Assembly: GCF_002900095.1 (NCBI RefSeq)
Contig: NZ_LLKN01000002.1
Location: forward strand, 2,823,940 to 2,887,939
Length of the DNA: 64,000 bases
Direction: 5' to 3'
Source: Salegentibacter mishustinae
GTDB lineage: Bacteria; Bacteroidota; Bacteroidia; Flavobacteriales; Flavobacteriaceae
Shown: piece after piece, positions 33,981 to 43,361 of the stretch
How the letters are laid out: each line of letters opens with the position of its first letter
How positions within the stretch are numbered: the stretch's first letter is position 1
Position numbers and translations under genes: made by a program
The notes under the pieces: model-generated
Databases searched by the model: none
What the model saw: the letters and a program-made list of their open reading frames with translations, nothing else
Told to the model about the DNA's origin: nothing

Positions 33981-34463
33981 ATGAGAAGTCAATATTTTAA
34001 AACCAATAGCAAGAGAAAGCTTAAAGGGATACTTTCTTCAGAACAGCTAAAAAAGATTAAAATAGATTTCCCAGATTCACAATTGGTCAAAAATTCTTGG
34101 GACAGCTTTCAAATCATAATAGAGATTCAACCTACGGCTATTAGCGAAAAGTACCAAATTCTCGTTAACTACGAAAAGAATAGGTCTATTAGAGTGTTTG
34201 TGATTGAGAAGGATTTAAAAATTGCTTCAAACAGAACCAAGCTACCTCACGTCTATAATAGTAAACAACAACAGTTGTGTTTGTTTTCCCCCAGTAAAAA
34301 AGAGTGGAATGGATTTACTTATATTGTGGATACGGTAATTCCTTGGGCAAGTGAATGGCTTTATTATTACGAATTATGGCTACCAGAAGGGCAATGGTAT
34401 GGTGGTGGTCATAATGAATACCCTAATGAAGATTATACAAACATTATAAGAGATGAAAAATAA
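33981..34463 (+). CDS. Stand-alone E2-like conjugation protein of short type II CBASS
   Basis: A 160-residue E2-like protein. The catalytic cysteine is C100 in QLCLF, preceded by H90 in LPHVYN, the spacing seen in bacterial E2 domains. A conserved tail motif, WLPEGQWYGGGH, follows (134-144). In full type II CBASS the E2 domain is fused to E1 in Cap2 and there is a JAB peptidase, Cap3; neither gene is here. Published short type II systems also have E2 alone, which acts on the CD-NTase. Translationally linked on both sides: 2 bp from the synthase, 11 bp overlap with the phospholipase. Confidence 0.85.
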   Translation: MRSQYFKTNSKRKLKGILSSEQLKKIKIDFPDSQLVKNSWDSFQIIIEIQPTAISEKYQILVNYEKNRSIRVFVIEKDLKIASNRTKLPHVYNSKQQQLCLFSPSKKEWNGFTYIVDTVIPWASEWLYYYELWLPEGQWYGGGHNEYPNEDYTNIIRDEK

Positions 34464-35478
34464 AAAGTTTAAAATACTTTCCATAGATGGTGGTGGAGTA
34501 AAGGGTGTATTTCCAGCAATGTTCTTAATGCTACTTGAGGATGAACTAAAAAATCGCTCGGATGGTAAATTCCAGATTTATCAGCATTTTGATTTGATTA
34601 CAGGGACTTCGACTGGTGGAATTATAGCAATTGCGTTAGCACTTGGCATTCCCGCTAAGGAAATTTATAATCTTTATTTAGATAATGCCAAAGGGATATT
34701 TGGCAAAAAGAAGTCTTTCTGGTTTGGACAAATTCGTAATTCTGCACACGAAAGAGAATTTTTAGAAAAGTTGGTGCGCAATAAATTTAAGGAAATAAAT
34801 GATGGCGTAGAACCAAGGCTTGATGATTGTAAAACAGATGTTTGCATCCCCATATACGATTTGATCCAGGGCAATCCAAGTGTTCTCAAAACAAAATACC
34901 ATCCCGCATTTGAGCGAGACTACCATATTCCTGCATACCAGGCTGCAATGGCAACATCTGCCGCACCCACCTATTTTAATCCTTACACATCCGAATATGT
35001 AGATTTGAAAGGGACAAAGAGAATTTTCTCAAACAAAGTAGATGGCGGTGTGATGGCAAATAATCCAACTTTGGTAGCTTTCTTAGAAGCAATTAAAGCT
35101 TTTAAAGTTGAAATGTCTCAATTGGAAATACTGTCGTTAGGTACTGGTCATAAAAAATTTACTGATGGTAATTCTCGGAAAAGATGGGGGCTTTACTACT
35201 GGATGAGAAAAGACAAACGTCAACGGCTAATAGATTTATTTATGCAAAGTCAATCACAACTCGTTGCAAATTATATCAGTCTTTTATATCAAGGAATCGA
35301 TAAGTCGGAAAAGGATAATCCTAATTTTATTTACGATCGAATAGATGTTTTGCTCAACGAAGATAATTTTATTGATATGGATGAGAGTGACCCAACAAAA
35401 ATTAAAAATTTTGCCGAATTAGCTTCAATTGCATTTCAGCATAATAGAAGTTCAATCTTGCAAAAACATTTTTACTAA
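34453..35478 (+). CDS. capV: CBASS effector: patatin-like phospholipase (CapV)
   Basis: A 341-residue patatin. The oxyanion loop is DGGGVKG (12-18), the nucleophile is S53 in GTSTG, and the catalytic aspartate is D197 in VDGGVMANNP. When the cyclic nucleotide is bound, CapV enzymes hydrolyse membrane phospholipids and kill the infected cell. It ends the CBASS operon and its start overlaps the E2 gene by 11 bp. Together the three genes form a complete, apparently intact abortive-infection system. Confidence 0.93.
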   Translation: MKNKKFKILSIDGGGVKGVFPAMFLMLLEDELKNRSDGKFQIYQHFDLITGTSTGGIIAIALALGIPAKEIYNLYLDNAKGIFGKKKSFWFGQIRNSAHEREFLEKLVRNKFKEINDGVEPRLDDCKTDVCIPIYDLIQGNPSVLKTKYHPAFERDYHIPAYQAAMATSAAPTYFNPYTSEYVDLKGTKRIFSNKVDGGVMANNPTLVAFLEAIKAFKVEMSQLEILSLGTGHKKFTDGNSRKRWGLYYWMRKDKRQRLIDLFMQSQSQLVANYISLLYQGIDKSEKDNPNFIYDRIDVLLNEDNFIDMDESDPTKIKNFAELASIAFQHNRSSILQKHFY

Positions 35479-35649
35479 TAATAAACCTCACAACTAATCA
35501 CTTTTTGCGGTAAATCAAGAATTCTGCAATAAGCTGTTTAAATATCTTTTTAGTTGTTTTAAAAACTTCTTTAAATAATTTCTTCATTGTACATTTTTTA
35601 GAGTAGTTAATAAGATTAGACTAATATGCTTCGGATGTGCTTGGATAAA

Positions 35650-36125
35650 AGAATTTTCATCCCGATTGCTCATAAGGCCCAATTCCAAGGAGCACCAACT
35701 GTTTCCTGAAACACTTGAAAATTAAAAAACTTCACACCCCTACTTTCAAAGCCTAAATGCTTTCTAATTTGGTTTTGTAATTGATAGACAAACCAAGTAG
35801 ACTCATTTGAATTTCTAGATTCGTATTTTTCAACATACACCTAAATCCCTCTTGCAGTGGGATTATGAGAATGATTGCAGTGCAAAGAAATAAACAAATC
35901 AGCATTCAGTGCCTTTGCCAGTTTAGTACAATCGGATAAGGAAATAAGCGTATCGCTATACCGGATCAAATAAATATCCACTGGTTTTTATGACTTTTCG
36001 TTGAGCCTTAAAGCTCCAAGGTTATATCCAGTACCACATCTGTTTATTTAATGCGATTTATTCCGATGGCACCAGATTCTTTTCCCCTGTGTCCAACATC
36101 AATAACAATTCGTTTTCTGGTTGCC
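35650..36125 (-). pseudogene. Decayed N-acetylmuramoyl-L-alanine amidase
   Basis: On the minus strand, blocks of an amidase are still readable: RKRIVIDVGHRGKESGAIGI near 36125-36060, then stops, then ADLFISLHCNHSHNPTARGI near 35905-35845, a stop, and a following stretch ending NFQVFQETVGAPWNW. At least three in-frame stops and a frame change are seen. Cell-wall amidases occur in many bacteroidotal conjugation regions, where they may help open the wall. Here it is dead. It lies between the CBASS cargo and the tra operon. Confidence 0.75.
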
Positions 36126-36243
36126 GGTTCTTGTCAAAATTGATGCACATATTCAGGAACAAAATCACAAAATTGATGTTTTTGTCCCCTCCTCCCCTTT
36201 CCACATTTCAAGTTATCAACACCCCATTTTCAAAATTTCATAG

Positions 36244-36320
36244 CATTTAGTGCTAAATGAAACCATTGAAAATCAACTAACTACAAATAATATTTTATCC
36301 ACAATTTATTGATTTTCAAT
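36244..36320 (+). promoter_or_regulatory. Two inverted repeats in the leader of the tra operon
   Basis: A 7-bp pair CATTTAG/CTAAATG at 36244-36259 with a 2-base gap, and a perfect 12-bp pair ATTGAAAATCAA (36265-36276) with TTGATTTTCAAT (36309-36320). The second could fold into a leader hairpin. They lie 70-145 bp before traE and are candidate operator or attenuator elements. The rest of 36126-36387 has no gene. Confidence 0.5.
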
Positions 36321-36387
36321 AATTTAAGTCATTAAATTTCTAATTTTCTCATAACGAAATCGAATCAAAAATTTAAAATTTTCCGTT

Positions 36388-36675
36388 ATGAAAAAATCAA
36401 TCTTCCTGGCAACTTTTTTATCGTTGCTTTCCACTTCACTTTTTGCGCAAATCGGCGGGATCGAAGATTCTGTGGCTGATATTTCCGATACTATAAGGAA
36501 TATATTTCCAATTATACTTGGAATCATCTTTTTGGTCGGCTTTCTTTTTAATGCCGGCCACTTCTTTGGGGAAAACTCCGATCTCAAAAAGGGAATTACC
36601 CGCGTCCTGGTCTTTGTACTTATAGCAGGAGCCGTGGTAGGCATCTTCACTTATTTGATCAGCATTGTAGTTTAA
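36388..36675 (+). CDS. traE: Conjugation protein TraE (DUF4134-like)
   Basis: A 95-residue small membrane protein with a cleavable signal (MKKSIFLATFLSLLSTSLFAQ) and two membrane helices, about 40-60 and 72-93, in the form known for CTnDOT TraE. It is thought to be a pilin-like or VirB2-like component of the mating channel. First gene of the tra operon. Confidence 0.85.
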   Translation: MKKSIFLATFLSLLSTSLFAQIGGIEDSVADISDTIRNIFPIILGIIFLVGFLFNAGHFFGENSDLKKGITRVLVFVLIAGAVVGIFTYLISIVV

Positions 36676-36693
36676 TTCTTAAAAGGTAAAATC

Positions 36694-36978
36694 ATGAAGA
36701 AGTATGAACCTTATAGGAACATTCGGAAGGGTGCCGTCATCTTTGGGCTTTCCCTTCCCCTATTTGCACTAATGATGCTTTCAATTATCGCTTCCCTGTT
36801 GGTCATCATTTTTTCCTTCAGCCTGGGTATGATTATCAGCGCTATGCTCTTTAATGCATTCTTGTATATCGGGTTAAACCGTACCAGCAGGCTCCTAGAA
36901 TTTATGCAGATGACAGGGGCATTTCCGAAAATGATTAGTAACAAAAAAGATTCTGGTATCGATTATGAAAAAAATTAA
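36694..36978 (+). CDS. traF: Conjugation protein TraF (DUF4133-like, VirB3-like)
   Basis: A 94-residue protein with two adjacent membrane helices (about 18-60) in the layout of TraF/VirB3. It starts with YEPYRNIRKGAVIFGL, a typical opening. It ends 14 bases inside traG, so the two are coupled, and VirB3-type proteins work together with the VirB4 ATPase. Confidence 0.85.
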   Translation: MKKYEPYRNIRKGAVIFGLSLPLFALMMLSIIASLLVIIFSFSLGMIISAMLFNAFLYIGLNRTSRLLEFMQMTGAFPKMISNKKDSGIDYEKN

Positions 36979-39367
36979 GCTTTCCTCCCACTGGCCAATT
37001 GCCGATATCCGAGACAATATCGTTTTTTCCGGTAATGGTAACGTTGTGATATGTTATCAGCTGGACCTCCCTGAAATCTATTCCCTCTCAGAGAAAGATT
37101 TTGAAGACCTGCACGCCACCTGGTTCCAGGCGCTTAAATCCCTACCGGTGGGTACAGTAGTGCACAAGCAGGATATTTATGAGAAAAAAGCATTCACTGC
37201 AACTGCACTTCCAAACAAAACCTTTTTGGAAAAGGCCACCCGGGATCATTTTAAAGATAGAGAGTTTATGGAACACCGCTCCTTATTATTCTTCACCCTG
37301 ACCAGGAACAAAGCGTTAAACAACTCCAAATACGTAAACCCTTTTCGAAAAGTCTCCAGAGGCATCATCAGGGAACTTGATGCGAACCTGCAAAGTTTTA
37401 TCAGCTCGGTAAGTGATTGTGTTTCCTTTATAGCAAACAGCCGAAAGATTTACATACAAGCATTAAAACCAGAAGAAATCACCAATCTCACTACCGAATA
37501 TTTTAATGGTTTCAATGAGGGTTTCGATACCGATATCCTACTCGAAAAACAACATATTCAAACTGGGGATAATTATTTTGATGCCTTAGCTATCAATAGC
37601 GAGCTGTGCTTTGGCGAAAGGGTACAGTCGAGCAAGACCAATGAGAAATTCACATCCGATGATTTTGTATTTCACCAGGGGTTTATTGATGGGCTGGGGC
37701 TTCATTTAAAGGAAAACCATATAGTCAACCAGATCCTCTACCTAGATGATAAACACAAGTGGCGCAAGCTACTGGATAAAAAAGTAGAAGAACTTAGCAA
37801 AAGTTCCAACTTTGGATCACAAAACAAAGTCGTTCTAGGAAAGATTCAGGAAATCCTGGAAAAAATTAATAGCGATGATAACGCACGGATTATCCGGGGC
37901 CATCTTAATGTCATCTTTTGGGATCGGAATCCTCGTAATTTGGAAGGCATTGCCTCTAAAATTAAGGCGGAGTTTAAGGAACTGGATATTACCCCTTACG
38001 CTCCGCGGGGCGAAGAACGAAAGAATTACCTGCTGAACAGCTACTGCTGCTTCTCTTCCAATTTTTCCGATGAAGATCTTTATGTGACCGATTTAAAACA
38101 TGCCTTGTGCCTATTTATCAATAACACCAATTACAAATCGGACCCTACCGGTATCATTTTTAATGACCGCGAGCATAACATTCCTGTGCTAAAAGATGTT
38201 TGGGATGAGGGAAAGAAACGCATTAAGGCGCGGAACTTTGCCATCTTCGCCCCTACCGGGGAAGGGAAATCCTTTTTGGCCAATAACATCCTGCGCCAGT
38301 ATTTTGAAAACGGAGTACGGCTGGTGATTATCGATCTTGGAGGTTCTTATACCAAGTTCGCTAAACTCTATCCTGATAAGTACACTGTATTGCGCTACGA
38401 GAGCGGAAAGAGTTTAGGGATCAATCCTTTCTACATATCCAATCCCAATGATGTAAACCCGGAGCGGTTGGAGGATCTTTTAGTGTTCCTATTAGAACTC
38501 ATTGCTGCAGATGATAAAGTTACCAAAGCACAATCCGTAGCCATTAAAAAGATCCTCCGTTACTATTACAAAAACACCACGGAAAACCATTCCCTAGATA
38601 GTTTTTACCGTTTTATCGAGCAGCGAAAAGATGAGCTGCTGGAATCCCTTAAAATCCATCCCGACTACTTCAATGTTATTAACTTTTTGCATGTGCTCTC
38701 GGAGTATGTCGGCGATGGTCTATACAGCTTCTTATTTGAAGTTAGCGAAGATCAAACTTACAAGATCGAAGATAAGCGGCTGATTGTTTTTGAACTCGAT
38801 GAAGTTAAGGACAATAAAGAGATCCTCTCGGTGATGCTCAAACTAATCAAGTCGGCGATCCAGCGTACGATCTGGAAAAACAGGGCAGAAAAGGGAATCA
38901 TCCTTTTTGATGAATTCGCCAAGCAACTCAAGTTTGACAATGTCCTTGAAAGCGTTGAATTCTACTACCAGGCCATCCGTAAACAGAACGGTGCCATTGG
39001 AATTATTTTACAATCCATAAATCAGCTTCCTAATAATGCGACTTCCTCAAGCATCCTGGAAAACACCCAGGTGATCTACAGCCTGAATAATGAAAAAGGT
39101 TATGAAGAACTGGCCAGGCGCTTGAGCCTGTCCAGCCACGATCTCAACCAGTTGAAATCGATCAGGAATAATTTGACCGGCAAGTGCAAGTACACCGAGA
39201 TCTTCATTAAGATAGGCAAGGAAAGCAACATTTTCCGCCTGGAAGTACCACCCGAAGTCTATGCCGCCTATCTCACCGACGGCACCGAAAACGAGGTCAT
39301 AATGGCCATTTATAATGAGACCAAAAATATGGAAAAGGCTATAGAGGAATTCATCAGGAAGGCCTAA
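36965..39367 (+). CDS. traG: Conjugation ATPase TraG (VirB4-like)
   Basis: An 800-residue ATPase. Walker A is APTGEGKSFLANN near 430-440, Walker B lies in GIILFDEFAKQL, and a later motif, AIGIILQSINQL, is typical of VirB4 and TraG proteins of Bacteroides conjugative transposons. The N-terminal third resembles the DUF3875 part. It powers assembly of the mating channel at the inner membrane. Confidence 0.93.
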   Translation: MKKIKLSSHWPIADIRDNIVFSGNGNVVICYQLDLPEIYSLSEKDFEDLHATWFQALKSLPVGTVVHKQDIYEKKAFTATALPNKTFLEKATRDHFKDREFMEHRSLLFFTLTRNKALNNSKYVNPFRKVSRGIIRELDANLQSFISSVSDCVSFIANSRKIYIQALKPEEITNLTTEYFNGFNEGFDTDILLEKQHIQTGDNYFDALAINSELCFGERVQSSKTNEKFTSDDFVFHQGFIDGLGLHLKENHIVNQILYLDDKHKWRKLLDKKVEELSKSSNFGSQNKVVLGKIQEILEKINSDDNARIIRGHLNVIFWDRNPRNLEGIASKIKAEFKELDITPYAPRGEERKNYLLNSYCCFSSNFSDEDLYVTDLKHALCLFINNTNYKSDPTGIIFNDREHNIPVLKDVWDEGKKRIKARNFAIFAPTGEGKSFLANNILRQYFENGVRLVIIDLGGSYTKFAKLYPDKYTVLRYESGKSLGINPFYISNPNDVNPERLEDLLVFLLELIAADDKVTKAQSVAIKKILRYYYKNTTENHSLDSFYRFIEQRKDELLESLKIHPDYFNVINFLHVLSEYVGDGLYSFLFEVSEDQTYKIEDKRLIVFELDEVKDNKEILSVMLKLIKSAIQRTIWKNRAEKGIILFDEFAKQLKFDNVLESVEFYYQAIRKQNGAIGIILQSINQLPNNATSSSILENTQVIYSLNNEKGYEELARRLSLSSHDLNQLKSIRNNLTGKCKYTEIFIKIGKESNIFRLEVPPEVYAAYLTDGTENEVIMAIYNETKNMEKAIEEFIRKA

Positions 39368-39396
39368 ATGCTCATTAACAATTAAAACAATTCGAT

Positions 39397-39978
39397 ATGA
39401 AAAATAAACACAAAACCTGGATACTCACACTTGCCCTAGCTTTATTTTCATCTGGCCACATTGTGGCCCAGGGGATGCCGGTGTATGATAACACGAACTT
39501 TGTCAGCCTGGTTAAATCTCTTGTGGAATCAGCCAAGCAAACCGCTAATCTTGTCAAGACCGTCAACTTTTTAAAGGCACAGAAAGAGAATATAGAGAAG
39601 GTCAATAGCGTGGTACAGGATTTAAAAGCCGTTCGTGAGATCGGTCGTAACAATCAGCGGCTTATTGCGGTGATGCAGGATGATCTTCGGGATATTTTGA
39701 ATTCCCCTTATATCAAACCCGACGAAATAAGCAGGGTGACCGAATCCTTCAGTGCCGTGGTAGATAACTCCCTGGAGACCGCAAGCTTTATCGATGAGAT
39801 TTTATCAAGTGATCATTTAAAAATGAGTGATGCCGAGCGGGCGGATGTTCTAAAGCGAAAAGAACTCGAGTCTAAAGAAATGGTGACCGATGTGCGGCTA
39901 AAAACCAAGCGTTACCGCGAGATCATTTCTTTTCGGGAAATGCAGGACAGGATCAATAATCGGGAAACAGGCTTTTGA
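39397..39978 (+). CDS. traI: Conjugation protein TraI (DUF4141-like, VirB5-like)
   Basis: A 193-residue protein with a signal peptide (about 1-24, LALALFSSGHIVAQ), then helical segments: LVKSLVESAKQTANLVKTV and IEKVNSVVQDLKAVREIG. These are the pattern of TraI in CTnDOT-type systems, where it is a periplasmic component. Its end overlaps traJ by four bases (ATGA). Confidence 0.8.
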   Translation: MKNKHKTWILTLALALFSSGHIVAQGMPVYDNTNFVSLVKSLVESAKQTANLVKTVNFLKAQKENIEKVNSVVQDLKAVREIGRNNQRLIAVMQDDLRDILNSPYIKPDEISRVTESFSAVVDNSLETASFIDEILSSDHLKMSDAERADVLKRKELESKEMVTDVRLKTKRYREIISFREMQDRINNRETGF

Positions 39979-40823
39979 TGATGGAAGGGGTAATCATATT
40001 GGCTGTAGGTGTCGAATATATCGATGGTGTTTTCCAAACCATCCAGGAGAGCGAGTTTTCCCGCTATACTATTGTTAGCATGAAAACTTTGGCTGTACTT
40101 TTCTTTTTGGTAAACATCCTTAAAAAGTATAATGAAGGGATAGCCGATAGGCAGGGCTATACCTGGGGGCTTTCCCCCGGTGATTTGGCAAAAAACTTTG
40201 CGGTGGTTTTACTAGTTATTTTTTCAACGCAAATCCTGGGTTTTTTTGACAATATTCTTGTAGCTATTGAAAATCAATACCGCGATACAGCTCCTGCCCT
40301 ATTGCCACTTCAGATGCAGGAGATCCCCATCGAAGAAGATGTCTCCCCTATGGGGGCGATGCGTAAAGCTATGGCTTTACTTTATGAGGCTCTAGTTACG
40401 CCGCTATATGGGTTTAAAACCTTTGCTTTTCTTATCAGCCTGTTTTTATGGATTTTGGATTTATTCATTTATCCCTTATTCCTTGCGGAGCGCTACTTCC
40501 TGCTTGGGATTATGCAGGCCTTTTTTCCGCTGGTACTTAGCCTGGCGGTATTTGAAAAGTTTCGCTCGATGGCCTATGGTTTTTTCCGGTTGTATGCAGC
40601 GGTATATATGCTGGTGCCTGCATTCTTCCTGGTTAATGTATTTATCAATGCTCTTTATACGGAAATCAACACCAATTTTTGGGAAAACCTATTCGGTACG
40701 GATTACGGGAGCGGTTTTTTTGCCCCTGTGGTAGAACTGGGTTCGATAGTATTTATCGTTTTTTTAAAATTCAAGCTCTACCGGCGTGCCATTTCATTTA
40801 CCCTGAGACTGTTCACCACTTAA
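39975..40823 (+). CDS. traJ: Conjugation protein TraJ (VirB6-like)
   Basis: A 282-residue multi-spanning inner-membrane protein, with about six hydrophobic helices (for example VSMKTLAVLFFLVNIL, NFAVVLLVIFSTQILGF, AFLISLFLWILDLFIYPLF). It is the polytopic channel component of the transfer apparatus. The coding region overlaps traI by four bases. The order traI-traJ-traK agrees with CTnDOT. Confidence 0.88.
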   Translation: MMMEGVIILAVGVEYIDGVFQTIQESEFSRYTIVSMKTLAVLFFLVNILKKYNEGIADRQGYTWGLSPGDLAKNFAVVLLVIFSTQILGFFDNILVAIENQYRDTAPALLPLQMQEIPIEEDVSPMGAMRKAMALLYEALVTPLYGFKTFAFLISLFLWILDLFIYPLFLAERYFLLGIMQAFFPLVLSLAVFEKFRSMAYGFFRLYAAVYMLVPAFFLVNVFINALYTEINTNFWENLFGTDYGSGFFAPVVELGSIVFIVFLKFKLYRRAISFTLRLFTT

Positions 40824-40875
40824 TCAATAGCAACCGATATAACCACTTTAAATCATTGAAAAAAATATTCTAAAA

Positions 40876-41490
40876 ATGAAAACACCTTATAAAAATATCT
40901 ATTCGGTATTAAAGGTAAACCGCTTTATCGTGCTGGCCGTAGTGCTTTGCTCGATGTTTTGCAGTGTGTTTGCAATTTGGATGGCCATCTCCACCAGGAA
41001 TAAGGCCTTGAACAGTGCCTTCGCCATCAATACCGACGGCAGTATTATTCCTTTAAAACTGGTTACCCAAAAAGAAAACTTCCGGGTAGAGGCCCTGGCC
41101 CATTTGGAGCTGTTTCACACCTACTTCTATAATATTGATGCCAGCAGCTATGAGAAAAACCTGGAAAAAGCATTATGGCTTGGCAATAGTTCGGTAGATA
41201 ACCTATACAGGCAGAAAAAGGCCGAAGGGGTTTACAACCGCTTATTGCAGTACTCACTGGTTCAAAAGGTATTAACGATCGATTCGCAGCTCGAAGAAAA
41301 GGAGGAATCGTTTCATTTTAAAACCACTGTTATTTTTGAAATCAACCGCGGCAATATAGTAGACACCTATGAATTAGTAAGCTCAGGAAAACTGCTCATC
41401 GTAGATCGACACTTTCCCCATAACCCTCACGGACTTCTCATAACGGATTATTTCGAAAACAGTTTAAGAAAAGTACCCTCACAAAATTAA
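40876..41490 (+). CDS. traK: Conjugation protein TraK (VirB8-like)
   Basis: A 204-residue bitopic protein with one membrane helix near residues 17-36 (FIVLAVVLCSMFCSVFAIW) and a periplasmic VirB8-like domain. The start KTPYKNIYSVLKVNRFIV is typical of TraK. It is a structural link in the inner-membrane complex. Confidence 0.88.
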   Translation: MKTPYKNIYSVLKVNRFIVLAVVLCSMFCSVFAIWMAISTRNKALNSAFAINTDGSIIPLKLVTQKENFRVEALAHLELFHTYFYNIDASSYEKNLEKALWLGNSSVDNLYRQKKAEGVYNRLLQYSLVQKVLTIDSQLEEKEESFHFKTTVIFEINRGNIVDTYELVSSGKLLIVDRHFPHNPHGLLITDYFENSLRKVPSQN

Positions 41491-41501
41491 AATTAGAACG
41501 G

Positions 41502-42488
41502 ATGAAAATTGAAAAGAACAAAATTGTATTCATTAGCGTCCTGGTGGTCATTGTGATTTTTCTTGTCACCTATACCTTAATGATCACTGGGGAGGAGGAA
41601 GAGCAACAGGAAAACCTCAGGCAAACGGAAATCCCAGCCCTTGAAGAAGAAAGCCAGCAAACCTATGATTCCAAACTGGAGGCTATTGATAACCTCAAAG
41701 AAGTTCGGGATAGGAATGCGCCAAGTATTTATGATGAAACGTTTTTGGATTCTTTAGGTTATTACGACACCGAGCTTTTGGAAAAAGAAAAAGAGCGCAA
41801 GATCGATAGTATTTATGAGCTGGGAAAAGCCCGGCAGGCGCAAATTGTAAACCTTACACAAACTCGGCCAACCAGACCACCGGAGAATAACGGCTCATAC
41901 TCAATTAAAACAATAGCGAAGGCTGATACTGCAGAGATTCAGGAAGCGCAAAAAATAGCGGCCAAAGAAATGGAATTGGAACATCAATTATTCTTTGCTT
42001 CTGCATCTATGAAACCCGAGGTTTCTTCCAAAGAAGCTACCGATAAGGAAATTAAGGTGGTCGTCGATGGCACCCAGGTAGTCAAAGCCAACTCCAGGCT
42101 TCGGATGCGACTTTCGCAGCCTGCCAGGATTGGTGATAAACTTATTCCCAAAAGCACCCCGGTTTTTGGTTTTGTTAGTTTTCAGCCTAATCGTGTCCTG
42201 ATTGAGATTGAAAATATCAATAAGCATCAAACTAGCCTAAAAGCTTTTGACCTTGAAGATGGTAGCGAAGGTATCTACATCGAGAATAATTTCCGGGCGG
42301 AAGTAACCACGGAAGTCTTGGATGATGTAATCGGTGATATTAATATCCCAAGTGTACCCCAGGTCACTGGAATAAGCAAAGTATTTCGCCGAAATAACCG
42401 CAATGTAAAAGTGACCATTCTAAATAATTACAGATTAATTCTCAAAGCCAGCAGACCTGAATCAAATTGGGGATTGGCTAACCAATAA
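41502..42488 (+). CDS. traM: Conjugation protein TraM (VirB10-like)
   Basis: A 328-residue protein with one N-terminal membrane helix (about 7-28) and a coiled-coil, glutamate-rich segment. The C-terminal domain contains the TraM core: ANSRLRMRLSQPARIGDKLIPKSTPVFGFVSF in two adjoining blocks. It spans the envelope as the VirB10-like part of the channel. traL, which normally lies between traK and traM, is missing here. Confidence 0.88.
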   Translation: MKIEKNKIVFISVLVVIVIFLVTYTLMITGEEEEQQENLRQTEIPALEEESQQTYDSKLEAIDNLKEVRDRNAPSIYDETFLDSLGYYDTELLEKEKERKIDSIYELGKARQAQIVNLTQTRPTRPPENNGSYSIKTIAKADTAEIQEAQKIAAKEMELEHQLFFASASMKPEVSSKEATDKEIKVVVDGTQVVKANSRLRMRLSQPARIGDKLIPKSTPVFGFVSFQPNRVLIEIENINKHQTSLKAFDLEDGSEGIYIENNFRAEVTTEVLDDVIGDINIPSVPQVTGISKVFRRNNRNVKVTILNNYRLILKASRPESNWGLANQ

Positions 42489-42498
42489 AACAATCATT

Positions 42499-43332
42499 AT
42501 GAAAAAGTATATTTTAACCAAGGCCGCTCTACTTGTTTTTATTATGACCAGTGCACAAACCCAGGAAAAACTGGACACTATTTACGCTAATGAGTACAAG
42601 AATGTTGCGCTATTTTTTCCAGAGGAAATTAGCCAGGGTATTACCGGTGCTGAGCATTTTGTCTTTACCTACAACCGGGAAAAGCAGCAACACTTCGGAC
42701 TGCTGCAGGCCAAGCCCGGCAGAGAAAGTAATTTACTTGTTATCGGAACAAATGGTTCGGTATTCTCCTATATCCTGAAGTATAAGAAACAGCTTTCCCG
42801 GCTGAACTATTTTATCCCTGAAGCGGAAAGGATTGGAAAAGAAAAGCCAGTTGTCAAGGATTCAGTTAAGGACAAAAAACCGCAAAAGAACTTAAACAAG
42901 AAGGAAGATCATTACCGCAGATTCTGCAGCTACCTGCTGAGTAAAAAGCAACACATAGGCCGCATAAAAAAACGCAAGAACGGTATTATTTTAAGTGTTG
43001 AGAATATCGTTTATAATAAGGAGCAGCTCTATTTTGTGATCGAAATTGAGAATAGATCCAGCCTGGATTATGATCTTAATTTCTTAAACCTGGCGATTGA
43101 AACCCGCAAAAAGGGAAAGAAGAAATCCTTACAACGCTTATACCAGGATCCGGTTTTCAAGTACAACTTGCCGGCTAAGATTGGAAAAAAACAAACGGTA
43201 AGATTGGTTTATGTGATGCCAAAATTTTCCTTGTCTAAAGAAAGGAGGGCGATATTGGAACTTAATGAAAAGGATGGGGAACGTAATTTAAAACTAAAGA
43301 TCTCCCATCGGTTTATTAATAATCCTAATTGA
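42499..43332 (+). CDS. traN: Conjugation protein TraN (DUF4138-like, VirB9-like)
   Basis: A 277-residue exported protein with a signal peptide (about 1-20) and the TraN pattern of a first strand block (TNGSVFSYILKYK) and a second with LYFVIEIENRSSLDYDLNFLNLAIE. It interacts with TraM to form the outer-membrane core. This is the last tra gene; traO, traP and traQ homologues are not seen, and the next gene is on the other strand. Confidence 0.85.
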   Translation: MKKYILTKAALLVFIMTSAQTQEKLDTIYANEYKNVALFFPEEISQGITGAEHFVFTYNREKQQHFGLLQAKPGRESNLLVIGTNGSVFSYILKYKKQLSRLNYFIPEAERIGKEKPVVKDSVKDKKPQKNLNKKEDHYRRFCSYLLSKKQHIGRIKKRKNGIILSVENIVYNKEQLYFVIEIENRSSLDYDLNFLNLAIETRKKGKKKSLQRLYQDPVFKYNLPAKIGKKQTVRLVYVMPKFSLSKERRAILELNEKDGERNLKLKISHRFINNPN

Positions 43333-43361
43333 TAATTTTGAAAAATTCCGACTTTAAAAGT

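Noticed and set aside
35498..35587. 29-codon basic frame on the minus strand after the CBASS operon
   Set aside because: Too short and no coupling or conservation evidence; kept out of the annotation.
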